Assembly: GCF_020622265.1 (NCBI RefSeq) | Contig: NZ_JACNMQ010000004.1 | Location: 62,001-126,000, forward strand | Length of the DNA stretch: 64,000 bases | Reading direction: 5' to 3' | Source: Halomonas sp. M20 | GTDB taxonomy: Bacteria; Pseudomonadota; Gammaproteobacteria; Pseudomonadales; Halomonadaceae | In this document: one piece after another, positions 16,410-25,518 of the stretch | Numbering within the stretch: position 1 is the stretch's first letter | Layout: each line of letters opens with the position of its first letter | The notes under the pieces: model-generated | Database searches by the model: none | Told to the model about the DNA's origin: nothing | What the model saw: only the letters and a program-made list of their open reading frames with translations | Program-made: the position numbers and the translations under genes

Positions 16410-18371
16410 TCAAATATCAACCGCAGCCTTAAGACCATCATAAACCGCCTCTTCGGCGGTGCGGGGGGCAAGGCAATCGCCGATCAGAGTGACTGGCAGG
16501 TCTTGCCAACTATCTTCATCTTCAGGTGAAACGCAGGGAACACTTCCACACGCCAAAACCAGATGATCGACACCATCGATGACCATCGGCTCTCCACCGC
16601 CCGTGTGATAGAGGTAAACCGTATCGTCGTCGACGCCAAAGGCTCGCGCATAGGTTTTTATCTGGACGCCAAGGTTATGCAACCGTGCAGCCGCACCATC
16701 GCGAACATAGCTCTGTAACGACTCGCCCAGGTGCAAGCCATTGATCGCAAGCGTTACCCGCGCGCCGGCTTTAGCCAGCATCTCAGCGAGGCCTACACCA
16801 ATCCAATCACCTTGGCTGTCGTAGACCACCACATGACCACCGGGTAAGTTCTTCGCGTTCAGCAACTCGACGGCCTGACTGACCGGAAGATTGCCCATTC
16901 GCTCTAGGGGAGGCGTGTAGGGCTTGGCACCCGTGGCTATCAGCACTTGCTCATAGCCTTCCTTCAGTAGCTCTTCCGGCGTGACAGTCCGCTGGGTTAG
17001 TACGTCTACTTCACTGCGCTTGAGCTCTTCTTGCAAGTTAGTGATGATTCCTCCGAATTCTGCGCGATGCGGCAATAATTGCGCCAGGTTGGCCTGCCCG
17101 CCCAGACGCGTGCTCGCCTCATAGAGAGTGACTCGATGTCCCCTGGCCGCCGCTATCACCGCGGCCTTCATGCCGGCGGGGCCGCCACCGATCACCGCCA
17201 CGCGCTTGGCATGTTCCGCCATGCCGATTCGGTCATAGTGCAGCTCGCGGCCCGACTCGGGGTACTGAATGCAGGAGATCGGCAGCCCGCGGTGAAAGTG
17301 GCCGATACACGCCTGGTTACAGCCGATGCACGCACGTATGCCATCGGCATCGTTTTGTCTGGCCTTGCTCGGCATCGCCGGATCGCATATCAGCGCCCGC
17401 GTCATACCACACAGATCCGCAGCGCCGGAACGGATCACCGCCTCCGCCTCGTGAGGTTGATTGATACGCCCAGTGAGAATCAGCGGCAGTGACAAGCCAG
17501 CCCGTAGCGCCAAGGCTTCATCCTGAAGATAAGCATTCTTGTAAGACATGGGGGGCACGATATGCACCGACCCTCCCAGAGACGCTGAGGTGCCGGCGAC
17601 AACACTGGCATAATCCAGCTTGCTCTCGAGGTGCTTGAGTGTCTCGATGGCGATCTCCTGTGTCATGCCGTCCTCGTCACGCTCATCGCAGGAGATACGC
17701 AATCCGATAGCCAACTCGTCACCAGCCTGACGACGGATCTCATCGATGATCTCTTCAAGGAAACGCACGCGATTGGCGAAGCTGCCACCGTAATCATCAC
17801 TTCGAGAATTGACCTTGGGATTCAGAAACTGCGCCGGTAGATAGCCATGGCTTGCGAGAATCTCCACCCCCTGGACGCCGGCTTGTTGTATACGCCGGGC
17901 GGCCGCACCAAAGCTCGCAACGATCTCTTTTATGATGTGGCCGCTAAGCGCGCGCGGCATCACATGAAAGCGCTCCTGAGGCGTGCTGGAAGCCGAGTAG
18001 GCAACCGGTTTGAGACCATCGGCGGACTCCATGATCTCGCGTCCCGGGTGAAACAGCTGAGCAAAAAGTACGCTACCATGTTTCTGACAAGCCTCCGCCA
18101 GGCGGCGATATCCTGGAATGCAGCTATCGTCATTGGCCATCAGCAGATGCGAGGTATAGCGCGCGGTTTCATGTACGCCGGAGACTTGCAGCACGATCAA
18201 TCCCGTGCCATGACGAGCGCGCTTCTCAATGTACGCCACCAGCGCATCGTTGACGGTATCGTCTTCCGGCAGGCAGGTATCGTGACCGGTAAAGACAATG
18301 CGATTGGGAATCGTATGCCGACCGATTTGAAACGGCGAAAAAAGAGTCGGAAAGAGTGCTTGAGTGCTCAT
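16410..18371 (-). CDS. Old-yellow-enzyme/FadH-type flavoprotein with 4Fe-4S cluster, possible N-demethylase
   Basis: The 653-residue protein has an FMN TIM barrel (about 8-340), a cysteine motif CIGCNQACIGHFHRGLPISC (C-x2-C-x3-C-x11-C) that binds a 4Fe-4S cluster, and an NAD(P)/FAD module with VAVIGGGPAGMKAAV near residue 390. This is the build of 2,4-dienoyl-CoA reductase, trimethylamine dehydrogenase and the N-methylproline (stachydrine) demethylases. It overlaps the upstream SSS symporter gene by ATGA, so it probably acts on the imported compound. That favours a methylated amino acid or betaine over a fatty acyl-CoA, but this rests on context only. Confidence 0.8.
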   Translation of the reverse strand: MSTQALFPTLFSPFQIGRHTIPNRIVFTGHDTCLPEDDTVNDALVAYIEKRARHGTGLIVLQVSGVHETARYTSHLLMANDDSCIPGYRRLAEACQKHGSVLFAQLFHPGREIMESADGLKPVAYSASSTPQERFHVMPRALSGHIIKEIVASFGAAARRIQQAGVQGVEILASHGYLPAQFLNPKVNSRSDDYGGSFANRVRFLEEIIDEIRRQAGDELAIGLRISCDERDEDGMTQEIAIETLKHLESKLDYASVVAGTSASLGGSVHIVPPMSYKNAYLQDEALALRAGLSLPLILTGRINQPHEAEAVIRSGAADLCGMTRALICDPAMPSKARQNDADGIRACIGCNQACIGHFHRGLPISCIQYPESGRELHYDRIGMAEHAKRVAVIGGGPAGMKAAVIAAARGHRVTLYEASTRLGGQANLAQLLPHRAEFGGIITNLQEELKRSEVDVLTQRTVTPEELLKEGYEQVLIATGAKPYTPPLERMGNLPVSQAVELLNAKNLPGGHVVVYDSQGDWIGVGLAEMLAKAGARVTLAINGLHLGESLQSYVRDGAAARLHNLGVQIKTYARAFGVDDDTVYLYHTGGGEPMVIDGVDHLVLACGSVPCVSPEDEDSWQDLPVTLIGDCLAPRTAEEAVYDGLKAAVDI

Positions 18372-20131
18372 GAATGAGCCTCCGAGTGTCGTGTGGGAAT
18401 GGCGCGAAGGGCTGCCTTGCGACCATAGACCCGCCTCACTTGCCAGTAAGCCAGCAGACCCACGCAGAACACCGAAGTGCCGTAGCCAATCGATAGCAGG
18501 CTCTCGCCGCTGAGCAGACTGAAGTCACGTCCCAGTGCTGCCGCATAGGGAATGGCATAAAAGACGACCAGCAGCCCGGCAATAGCCAATCCGGAAACCA
18601 TCACCACCACTGGCCAGACCAGCGTCTTCTTGACCTCGGCGGGATCGAACTCCTCTTCCGGCGTCCGGCGGATTGCCTCGAAGTAAGCCAGTGCAGCCGT
18701 CGTCGGCTGCGTGAAACGCGAGATCACCAGAATGCATATCAGGTTACTGGCGAAGCCAAGAATGAAAGGATCAAGATAAACAGGTAGCGCCACCATACCC
18801 GCATTGTCGAGAAGCTTGGCGCCGATGTTGATGACAAACCCTACCAGCATGCCGACGAAAGCCGCAGGTGCGCTGATGCGTCGGCTCCAGATGCTCATGA
18901 AGGCCACCGGCCCCCAGGACGAGGCGAACAGGGTGCCGGCGAAATAGGTGATCCACATCACCGCGGGCGGCTGAAAGTAGGCCAGGATCAGGCTGGTCAG
19001 CGCCGCAAAGAACATGATGTAGCGACTCATCCGTAACGTCTTCTGCTCGCTCCAGCGAGTGGACTTGACGATATCGTTCGAGACGCTGAAGCCGATCAGC
19101 GACAGAAAAGTCGAGCACGAGGAGAGCGCGGCAGCCATGATGCCAGATATCAACAAGGTACCGGTAAAGGCCGGCATCATGTTCATCCCCGCCCAAACCA
19201 TGACCCGCTCCGACACCTCGATATCCGGGTTGACGAGATTGACGGCGGCGCCGCTCATCATCAACACCACGTACAGCACCGCGAGTACCAGACCCGAGAT
19301 ACAGGCCGACCGCACCACCACATGCTCGCTTCTGGCCATCAGGTAGCGGCTGGTCTGCCACGGGCTGACCGCCAATACCAAGGACCAGGATACCCCCAGA
19401 ACCAGAGCCCAGATCAGCGCGTCCTTGCCCGATGCCCAGTAGGCGCCCTCTCCGGTCATGCCATGCCAGGCGACGATTCCCGGCTTCGCTTCAGAAGTGG
19501 CGAGTGCCGAGAGCGTGGCATTCCAGCCCCCTTCTTCGCCAAGTAGATACGGAAAGGCAACGATCGAAACTAGGGTAAATAACAAGAACATGATGGTGTC
19601 CGTCAGCACCACACCGCGAGACCCGGAGTAGAGGGTGAACACCATATAGCCTAGCCAGACCATGATCAACGCCACGCCATACGGAATACCGACTACATCC
19701 GAAATCAGGATCGAACCACCCTGAGTCACCGCAAGCAAATAGGCGGTCAAACCGATGACTGTGGTAAAGCCGGCCAACACCTGCATTGCCCGCGAATCGA
19801 AACGCTTGGCAAAGAATTCGGGGATGGTCAATGACTTGCTGCGACGAACGAAACGGCCGAAAAACAGCGCCCCGATCACATAGCCGCTGGTATTGATTGC
19901 GACCAGTGCCAGCATCAAAAACGCATAGCCGTCATAGGCAAAGCCGGTTTCGGCGAGGAAAGCGGTAGTACTGAGAAAGCTCGCGACCAGCGTGCCAACG
20001 ATTAACAGCGTGGGAGCCTTGCGTCCCGCCACGTAGTAGTCGTCGAGCCCCTGCACCTTGCGTCCGGCATAGTTACCTACCAACAGATAGACGGCAATGC
20101 TTACTAATAACCCCCAGAAATAGATATTCAT
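18368..20131 (-). CDS. Sodium:solute symporter (SSS family)
   Basis: This is a multi-pass symporter of about 587 residues with roughly thirteen helices. Typical SSS sequences are visible: LDDYYVAGRKAPTLL near the start, AETGFAYDG, LALVAINTSGYVIGALFFGR, and SCSTFLSLIGFSVSNDI. I place the start at ATG 20131 (MNIYFWGLLV), preceded by AAGGGCG. An in-frame ATG at 20212 adds 27 polar residues without a membrane segment and is less likely. It is coupled by ATGA to the flavoprotein gene and faces the XRE-cupin regulator, so the three genes form a probable uptake, catabolism and control unit. The substrate is unknown. Confidence 0.85.
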   Translation of the reverse strand: MNIYFWGLLVSIAVYLLVGNYAGRKVQGLDDYYVAGRKAPTLLIVGTLVASFLSTTAFLAETGFAYDGYAFLMLALVAINTSGYVIGALFFGRFVRRSKSLTIPEFFAKRFDSRAMQVLAGFTTVIGLTAYLLAVTQGGSILISDVVGIPYGVALIMVWLGYMVFTLYSGSRGVVLTDTIMFLLFTLVSIVAFPYLLGEEGGWNATLSALATSEAKPGIVAWHGMTGEGAYWASGKDALIWALVLGVSWSLVLAVSPWQTSRYLMARSEHVVVRSACISGLVLAVLYVVLMMSGAAVNLVNPDIEVSERVMVWAGMNMMPAFTGTLLISGIMAAALSSCSTFLSLIGFSVSNDIVKSTRWSEQKTLRMSRYIMFFAALTSLILAYFQPPAVMWITYFAGTLFASSWGPVAFMSIWSRRISAPAAFVGMLVGFVINIGAKLLDNAGMVALPVYLDPFILGFASNLICILVISRFTQPTTAALAYFEAIRRTPEEEFDPAEVKKTLVWPVVVMVSGLAIAGLLVVFYAIPYAAALGRDFSLLSGESLLSIGYGTSVFCVGLLAYWQVRRVYGRKAALRAIPTRHSEAHS

Positions 20132-20223
20132 CAGTGCGCCCTTGTAATTGTAATCGGTGCTTGGAATAGGATTTCCACTGAAGTAAAAATTTAGTGTACT
20201 TTTTTCACTCACAGTAATAATAC

Positions 20224-20241
20224 TTTAGGCTAATTCCTAAA
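20224..20241. promoter_or_regulatory. Inverted repeat, candidate XRE-cupin operator
   Basis: TTTAGG and CCTAAA are separated by CTAATT. The site lies between the SSS symporter (about 93 bp away from its start) and the divergent XRE-cupin regulator (60 bp from its start). The arms are short, so confidence is moderate. Confidence 0.4.
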
Positions 20242-20300
20242 CCGGTGATGCAGGCGCTTACTGTGGAACACTATGCATTTCAATTGGATGTGAGGGCCGT

Positions 20301-20870
20301 ATGGCGGGTACGACACATTTGCAGGGCGCCAGAATTCGCAGTCTGCGCAAGCTAAAAGGCATGACGCTGATGCAATTGTCGCAAAAGGTCGGAATATCTC
20401 ATGGATATTTAAGCCAGATCGAGCGCGGTATCAGCCAGCCCTCGATCGGTTCACTGGTGGATATCGCCCAAGCGCTGGGCGTCACCATGCAATGGCTTTT
20501 TTCGGATACGCAAGGCGAACATGATGGGAGTACGCTAAAGAGCGACAAGCTGGTTACCCAGGCGCAACGCGTCAAGATCGAATATCAGGATGGTATCGTC
20601 GATCAGCTGCTGACACCGCGCAGCAACAACCAGTTGGAAGTCATTCACGCGAGCTACCCGCCGGGCACGAGCAGCGAGCCCTATTCACACAAGGGACACG
20701 AAGCAGTACTGGTGTTGAGCGGGAAGATGGAGGTCGTGGTGGCTGGCGAACGTTTCGTACTCGAAGAAGGCGACTGTCTCTCCTTTACCAGCAACGAACC
20801 GCACAGCCATGCCAACCTCTGCGAGGGCTTTTCCACGGCGCTATGGTTCATAACGCCGGCTTCTTTTTAA
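20301..20870 (+). CDS. XRE-family regulator with C-terminal cupin domain
   Basis: The 189-residue protein has a Cro/C1-type helix-turn-helix at residues 9-65 (RIRSLRKLKGMTLMQLSQKV, then GYLSQIERGISQPSI) and a cupin_2 ligand domain at about 110-185 (HKGHEAVLVLSGKMEVVV, GDCLSFTSNEPHSHAN). Such regulators, like PuuR, commonly sense a small metabolite. It is divergent from the SSS-flavoprotein operon and probably controls it, with the 20224-20241 repeat as a plausible binding site. Confidence 0.88.
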   Translation: MAGTTHLQGARIRSLRKLKGMTLMQLSQKVGISHGYLSQIERGISQPSIGSLVDIAQALGVTMQWLFSDTQGEHDGSTLKSDKLVTQAQRVKIEYQDGIVDQLLTPRSNNQLEVIHASYPPGTSSEPYSHKGHEAVLVLSGKMEVVVAGERFVLEEGDCLSFTSNEPHSHANLCEGFSTALWFITPASF

Positions 20871-20898
20871 CACCTTGAACTACCAAGATTCGCTGCAT

Positions 20899-22299
20899 TC
20901 AACAGGCAGGTGGCTCGCCAAGAATATCGTGACCTCTGCCAAGCTTGTTTTCTATCGCTTGGCCAATGACCAGCAGTCTCGCCTCCTGCCAGGGTCCTGC
21001 CAGTAGTTGCATGCCCACCGGCATGCCGGCCGCGTCCTTACCCACGGGCAATGTCAGCCCGCACAGTCCCATGAAGTTGCCCATTACTGTGTTGCGCAGC
21101 GCGTGCATGTTGGCCTTGGCATAGGCCCCTTCAGGCTCCAGGCTTGTTAGCGTCGGCGGTGTGATGGCCACCGTCGGCGTTAGCAGCGCATCGATAGCGG
21201 CCAGGCGCTCGGCAGCGGCGACAGAGAGTAAATCGATGACGTTGCGCCGGCGAACATACTCCCAGGCCGGCATGTCATCGGCAGCCTTGATCCTAGCGGC
21301 CACATTGGGGTCAAGGGCGTCGATCATCTCGGGCATTTCGGTATTGAGAAACGCGGCTAACTCGGCCGCTGCCAGACCACCCTGCTGGAACAGCGCATAG
21401 GCTTCGTCGGTGCCTGGCAGATCGACGGTGACGATGCGGGCGCCGCCAGCCTCGAGTTGGTTGATCGCCTCGCGAACCGCCTCGGCGATCCCTGGACTGC
21501 AGTTGTCCCAGAAGAAGCGTTCTGGGACGCCGAAGGTAAGATCGGCCAGCTCGGGCGTACTCGATCGCTCGGTGCGAACACCGCTCAGCTCATGATCCAA
21601 TGCAGCGAAAGCGAAGGCCAGGTCGTCGACGCTGCGAGCAAGCAACCCTGGCGTGTCCAGGGTGGAAGAAAGCGGCACGATCTGCCGAGTCGGCCAGCGC
21701 CCTCCGGTGGTCTTGAGCCCGGCGACGCCGGTCATGGAAGCTGGAATGCGTACCGAGCCGGCGGTATCGGTGCCCAAGGCCAGACTCGCGGTGCCTCCCA
21801 TCAGTGAGACGCCTGCGCCAGCACTCGAACCACCCGGCGTACGATGGTGGTTCTTATCCCAAGGATTGCGCGGTGTACCCCAGTGCGGATTGGTGCCCAA
21901 CCCGCCAAAGGCGAATTCCACCGTATGTGTCTTGCCCATCACGCTGGGCAACTGGTGTAGCAGAGCTGTCACCATGGGCCCAGCTTGCTCCCAACATTCG
22001 GGCAACCGGCGTGAGGAGCCGGCGTAGGTGGGCAGGCCAGGTACAGCGAAGATATCCTTGATCGAGACCGGCAACCCCATCAAGGGGCCGGTATCGCCGC
22101 CAACGGCCAGCACGCTATCGGTAGCACGGGCAGCTTGCAGCGCGGCCTCCCCGTTCCAGGTGAGGTAAGCATGATCCTGCGCACCGCGAGACGCATAGTG
22201 GGCGACCGCCGACTCAGCAAGCTGAGTCGCACTCAGTGAACCGTTGCGTAGCCTTGCATGTTGCTCACGCAGTGGCAGAAAGATCGGGGAGTCGTACAT
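20899..22299 (-). CDS. Amidase-signature family amidase
   Basis: The 466-residue enzyme has the full Ser-cisSer-Lys triad: K81 in GLPVSIKDIF, S158 in the glycine-serine signature (PGGSSAGAG) and S182 in GTDTAGSVRIP. It hydrolyses a carboxamide to acid and ammonia; the family includes indoleacetamide, allophanate and Glu-tRNA amidases, and nothing here fixes the substrate. It is not gatA, since no gatB or gatC is near. It is the last gene of an operon that begins with an asparaginase and a TRAP transporter, with a 110-bp gap after the M20 hydrolase gene. Confidence 0.86.
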   Translation of the reverse strand: MYDSPIFLPLREQHARLRNGSLSATQLAESAVAHYASRGAQDHAYLTWNGEAALQAARATDSVLAVGGDTGPLMGLPVSIKDIFAVPGLPTYAGSSRRLPECWEQAGPMVTALLHQLPSVMGKTHTVEFAFGGLGTNPHWGTPRNPWDKNHHRTPGGSSAGAGVSLMGGTASLALGTDTAGSVRIPASMTGVAGLKTTGGRWPTRQIVPLSSTLDTPGLLARSVDDLAFAFAALDHELSGVRTERSSTPELADLTFGVPERFFWDNCSPGIAEAVREAINQLEAGGARIVTVDLPGTDEAYALFQQGGLAAAELAAFLNTEMPEMIDALDPNVAARIKAADDMPAWEYVRRRNVIDLLSVAAAERLAAIDALLTPTVAITPPTLTSLEPEGAYAKANMHALRNTVMGNFMGLCGLTLPVGKDAAGMPVGMQLLAGPWQEARLLVIGQAIENKLGRGHDILGEPPAC

Positions 22300-22409
22300 G
22301 GCTGAGTCCAGTCCTTAGCGAATGGCGAATATCGGTTCGATGTCTGCGACGACACCGTGCATGTTGCTAACGGCTTATCTTGACGCAAGAGCAAAATTGC
22401 ATGACGTTC

Positions 22410-23663
22410 TCATCCCAGTAGCGAAGCCGCGGCATCTGCCAACACCCGCGCGGCGACCTCTGCATCCTCGCGCTCTATATGCTCATCCGGATGATGACTA
22501 AGCCCCTGGCGGCAAGGCGTGAACAGCATCGCGGTAGGACAAACATGAGCAAGATGGATGGCGTCATGAAAGGCTCCGGAGACCAACTCCGGTGTGCCAG
22601 GGCAATACCGCCCGGCGCTGTCACGCAGCACGTCGAGCAGATGCTCAGGAAACGCCACCGGCGCCACATGAGAAGTGACCTTGAGTGAGGTGTCGCAGCC
22701 GGCCCACTGCCGTTTAGCCAGGTCATGGAACCTAGCATCAAGGGTATCGAGCACTGACTGAGTCGGATGACGAAGATCGATAGTAAAGGCGGCATGCTGG
22801 GCGATGGTGTTCACCGAGTCGGGCCAGAGAGAAAACTTGCCGATAGTGAAGCGTAGATCGTCGTCCTGTTCCAACACCGTGGCCTTGAGTGCTGACACGA
22901 ACTCATGGGCGCCGTCGAAGGCATCACGACGTACCTGACGCGGCGTGGTGCCGGCATGGTTGGCCTGGCCTTCCACCTCGACCTCGTACCAGTTCACCCC
23001 CTGAATGCCGCTCACCACGCCGATCGGTTTGTTCAGTGCTTCCAGTACCGGGCCCTGCTCGATATGCAGCTCCAGGAAGGTGTGAGGGATGAAAGGCTCG
23101 GGGCGATAGGTAAGTCCATGCTCTTTCAGCAGCTCAAGGCAATCATCAAGGGCGTCACCGAAGCGGATACCGCTGCCGTCGAGGGTGGAGACGATAGCAT
23201 GGTAATCGCGCTGGCCGGCGAACCAGGAGGATCCTGAGGCCCCTGGCGTGAAGCGGGCGCCCTCCTCGTTGGTCCAGGCCACGACTTCCAGCGGACGAAG
23301 ATGATCGATGCCTTGTTCATGAAGTGTCCTGAGCACAGCCAATCCCGCCACCACACCCAGCGCACCATCATGGATACCGGCTTGGGGCTGGCTGTCGAGA
23401 TGACTGCCAACCAACAGCGGCGCCAGCTCAGGGGCCTTTCCTTCTCGACGAATAAAGACATTGCCCATGGCGTCGTAGTAAGCCTGGCACCCCAATGCCC
23501 TCCCCTGTTCGACAAGCCACAAGCGAGCCTGATTATCCTGGTCATCCAACGCCAGCCTTCGGATACCTTTTGGCTGAAGAGCGCCAATACTGGCGAGAGA
23601 CTGCACGTCATTCCAGAAGCGCTGGCCGTCGAGACATTCACCCAAGTGTCTAGATTCGGTCAT
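22410..23663 (-). CDS. M20-family Zn-dependent amidohydrolase (N-carbamoyl-amino-acid hydrolase/allantoate amidohydrolase type)
   Basis: The enzyme is 417 residues. Metal ligands are visible at H88 (LLVGSHLDSQP), D99 (HDGALGVVAG) and E133/E134 (WTNEEGARF), with HIEQGPVLE and GQANHAGTTP in the expected order. This is the signature of the hydantoinase/carbamoylase branch of M20, which includes L-carbamoylases, beta-ureidopropionase and AllC. It lies nine bases after dctM, suggesting that the TRAP system imports its substrate or that of the other two amide hydrolases in the operon. Members are often broad, so the substrate is open. Confidence 0.87.
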   Translation of the reverse strand: MTESRHLGECLDGQRFWNDVQSLASIGALQPKGIRRLALDDQDNQARLWLVEQGRALGCQAYYDAMGNVFIRREGKAPELAPLLVGSHLDSQPQAGIHDGALGVVAGLAVLRTLHEQGIDHLRPLEVVAWTNEEGARFTPGASGSSWFAGQRDYHAIVSTLDGSGIRFGDALDDCLELLKEHGLTYRPEPFIPHTFLELHIEQGPVLEALNKPIGVVSGIQGVNWYEVEVEGQANHAGTTPRQVRRDAFDGAHEFVSALKATVLEQDDDLRFTIGKFSLWPDSVNTIAQHAAFTIDLRHPTQSVLDTLDARFHDLAKRQWAGCDTSLKVTSHVAPVAFPEHLLDVLRDSAGRYCPGTPELVSGAFHDAIHLAHVCPTAMLFTPCRQGLSHHPDEHIEREDAEVAARVLADAAASLLG

Positions 23664-23672
23664 TTACCCTCC

Positions 23673-24950
23673 TCAACGATAGATCAGCGAAGGTAGGTAG
23701 GTGCTGAACCATGGCACATAGGTGATGATCACCAGCGACAGCAGCATCAGTCCAATCAGCGGCAAGCACGCCCTGAATACCTCTTGCAGCGACATCTTCG
23801 AAATCGCCATGGCGACAAACAGGTTAAGTCCTACCGGCGGTGTAATCATGCCCACCGAGAAGTTGATCAGAGTGATGACTCCGAAATGTGTGGAGTCGAC
23901 GCCGACCTGGGCAGCAATCGGTTGTAACAGCGGTGACAAGACGATGATTGCGGAGGCACTATCGAGGAAAAACCCCGCAATGATCATGACTACGTTGAAC
24001 AGAGCCATGACCTGGATGGGATCATCGGTCAATGACAATACCTGGCTGGCCAATTGCGTCGGTGCCCCCGTGATCGCCAGCAACCAGGAAAAGGCCGACG
24101 CGCCGGCCGTGATCAATAACAAGGAGGCCGACATCAAGCCAGCGCTGCTCAATGTGCTGGTCAGGTTTTTAAGATTGATCTTGCGATACACCACCATGCC
24201 GACGAACAAGCCATACACACACGCCACGGCCGCGGACTCCGTGGGAGTAAACACGCCACTATAGATGCCACCCAGCAGAATAAACGGTAGCCCAAGGCCC
24301 CAGGCCGCCGACTTGAAGGCAGCGCCAATCTGATGAAGCGATGGGAAGGGAGCGCGAGCATAGCCCTTGAAGGAGGAAAAGACGATGCAGTAGGCGATCA
24401 GGATCGAAGCAATCAGAATGGCGGGAAGTAGTCCGGCCGCGAACAGCCTGCCGACCGAGGTGCCGGTCACCGACCCATAGATAATCAAGGCGATGCTTGG
24501 CGGTACGATGGGGCCTAGCGTGCCCGCCGTGGCGATTACGCCAATGGCGAAACGCCTGTCATAACCGGCCGCCACCAGCGCCGGGAACATGATACTTCCG
24601 ATCGCCACCACCGTAGCCGGGCTCGAGCCGGAAATGGAGCCGAAAAAGAGGCACGACAATACGGTGGCTGCCGACAAGCCCCCGGGCACCCAGCCGACGA
24701 GGGCCTTGGCGAGCTCGATCAAGCGATCCGACAAACCACCGATTCGCATCAGCTCGGCAGCCAGGATGAAGAAGGGAATGGCCATCAATGAGAAGTTGTT
24801 CATGCCCGAGAACATGCGCATCGGCACGATGATCGGGTCGGTACCCCCGAAGAACTGAATGGCCAGAATCACGGAAAAAGCCAGTGCCGCGAAGATCGGC
24901 AGCCCCAGCAGCAATACCGCAAAGAAGATGGGCAGCAGTGCCGTGATCAT
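23673..24950 (-). CDS. dctM: TRAP transporter large permease DctM
   Basis: This 425-residue inner-membrane subunit has about twelve helices and forms the sodium-driven translocation path of a TRAP transporter. Typical sequences are LMAIPFFILAAELMRIGG near residue 55, FGSISGSSPATVVAIGS near 105 and PPSIALIIYGSVTGTSVG near 150. It follows dctQ after 43 bp and precedes the M20 hydrolase by nine bases. The substrate is an organic acid or amino-acid-like anion judging by the receptor. Confidence 0.93.
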   Translation of the reverse strand: MITALLPIFFAVLLLGLPIFAALAFSVILAIQFFGGTDPIIVPMRMFSGMNNFSLMAIPFFILAAELMRIGGLSDRLIELAKALVGWVPGGLSAATVLSCLFFGSISGSSPATVVAIGSIMFPALVAAGYDRRFAIGVIATAGTLGPIVPPSIALIIYGSVTGTSVGRLFAAGLLPAILIASILIAYCIVFSSFKGYARAPFPSLHQIGAAFKSAAWGLGLPFILLGGIYSGVFTPTESAAVACVYGLFVGMVVYRKINLKNLTSTLSSAGLMSASLLLITAGASAFSWLLAITGAPTQLASQVLSLTDDPIQVMALFNVVMIIAGFFLDSASAIIVLSPLLQPIAAQVGVDSTHFGVITLINFSVGMITPPVGLNLFVAMAISKMSLQEVFRACLPLIGLMLLSLVIITYVPWFSTYLPSLIYR

Positions 24951-24993
24951 GAGATTCCCTCGTTATTGTTGGGTATTTTGTGGCGACTGCTCT

Positions 24994-25515
24994 TCACACC
25001 AGTTTGTCCTTCTCGGCGGCGAGCTCCTCGGCCAGGCTCACAGGCGGTTTTCGCCAGACTTCATGGATGACCCAACAGTAGCGAACGATCAACAGAACCC
25101 CGGACAGACCGATGGGCAGATAGACCCAGGCCATGGGAATGCGTAACGCAGGAGACAACATTCCGCGTTCGAGAGTGCTGAGGAAGAGCCGGAAGCCGAG
25201 ATAGGCCATCGCAATGGCGAAAAGGATACCCAACACCGCTGTCAGGATATGCAACCAGCGATTAACCGAAGGAGGCGCAAAGGCATTGAGCACATCCACC
25301 GAGATGTGAACGCCATGGCGAACCCCCATGCTTGCGCCCACGAAACTCATGCAGACGATGGAGTAGATTACGACCTCTTCGGCCCAGGAAAGTGAGCTGT
25401 TGAAACCGTAACGATAGACGACCTGGAAGGTGGTAATGATGGTCGCTATCGACATGAAGGCGACCATCGCTACGCTTTCCAAGCGATCAAGTAGTTTATT
25501 GAGCGCTTCGAACAT
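24994..25515 (-). CDS. dctQ: TRAP transporter small permease DctQ
   Basis: This 173-residue protein has four membrane helices (about 15-35, 48-66, 88-108 and 130-150), matching DctQ. SLSWAEEVVIYSIVCMSFVG near residue 36 is the usual W-x-E-E region. It starts three bases after the receptor gene, so the two are almost certainly co-transcribed and co-translated. Confidence 0.9.
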   Translation of the reverse strand: MFEALNKLLDRLESVAMVAFMSIATIITTFQVVYRYGFNSSLSWAEEVVIYSIVCMSFVGASMGVRHGVHISVDVLNAFAPPSVNRWLHILTAVLGILFAIAMAYLGFRLFLSTLERGMLSPALRIPMAWVYLPIGLSGVLLIVRYCWVIHEVWRKPPVSLAEELAAEKDKLV

Positions 25516-25518
25516 GGA

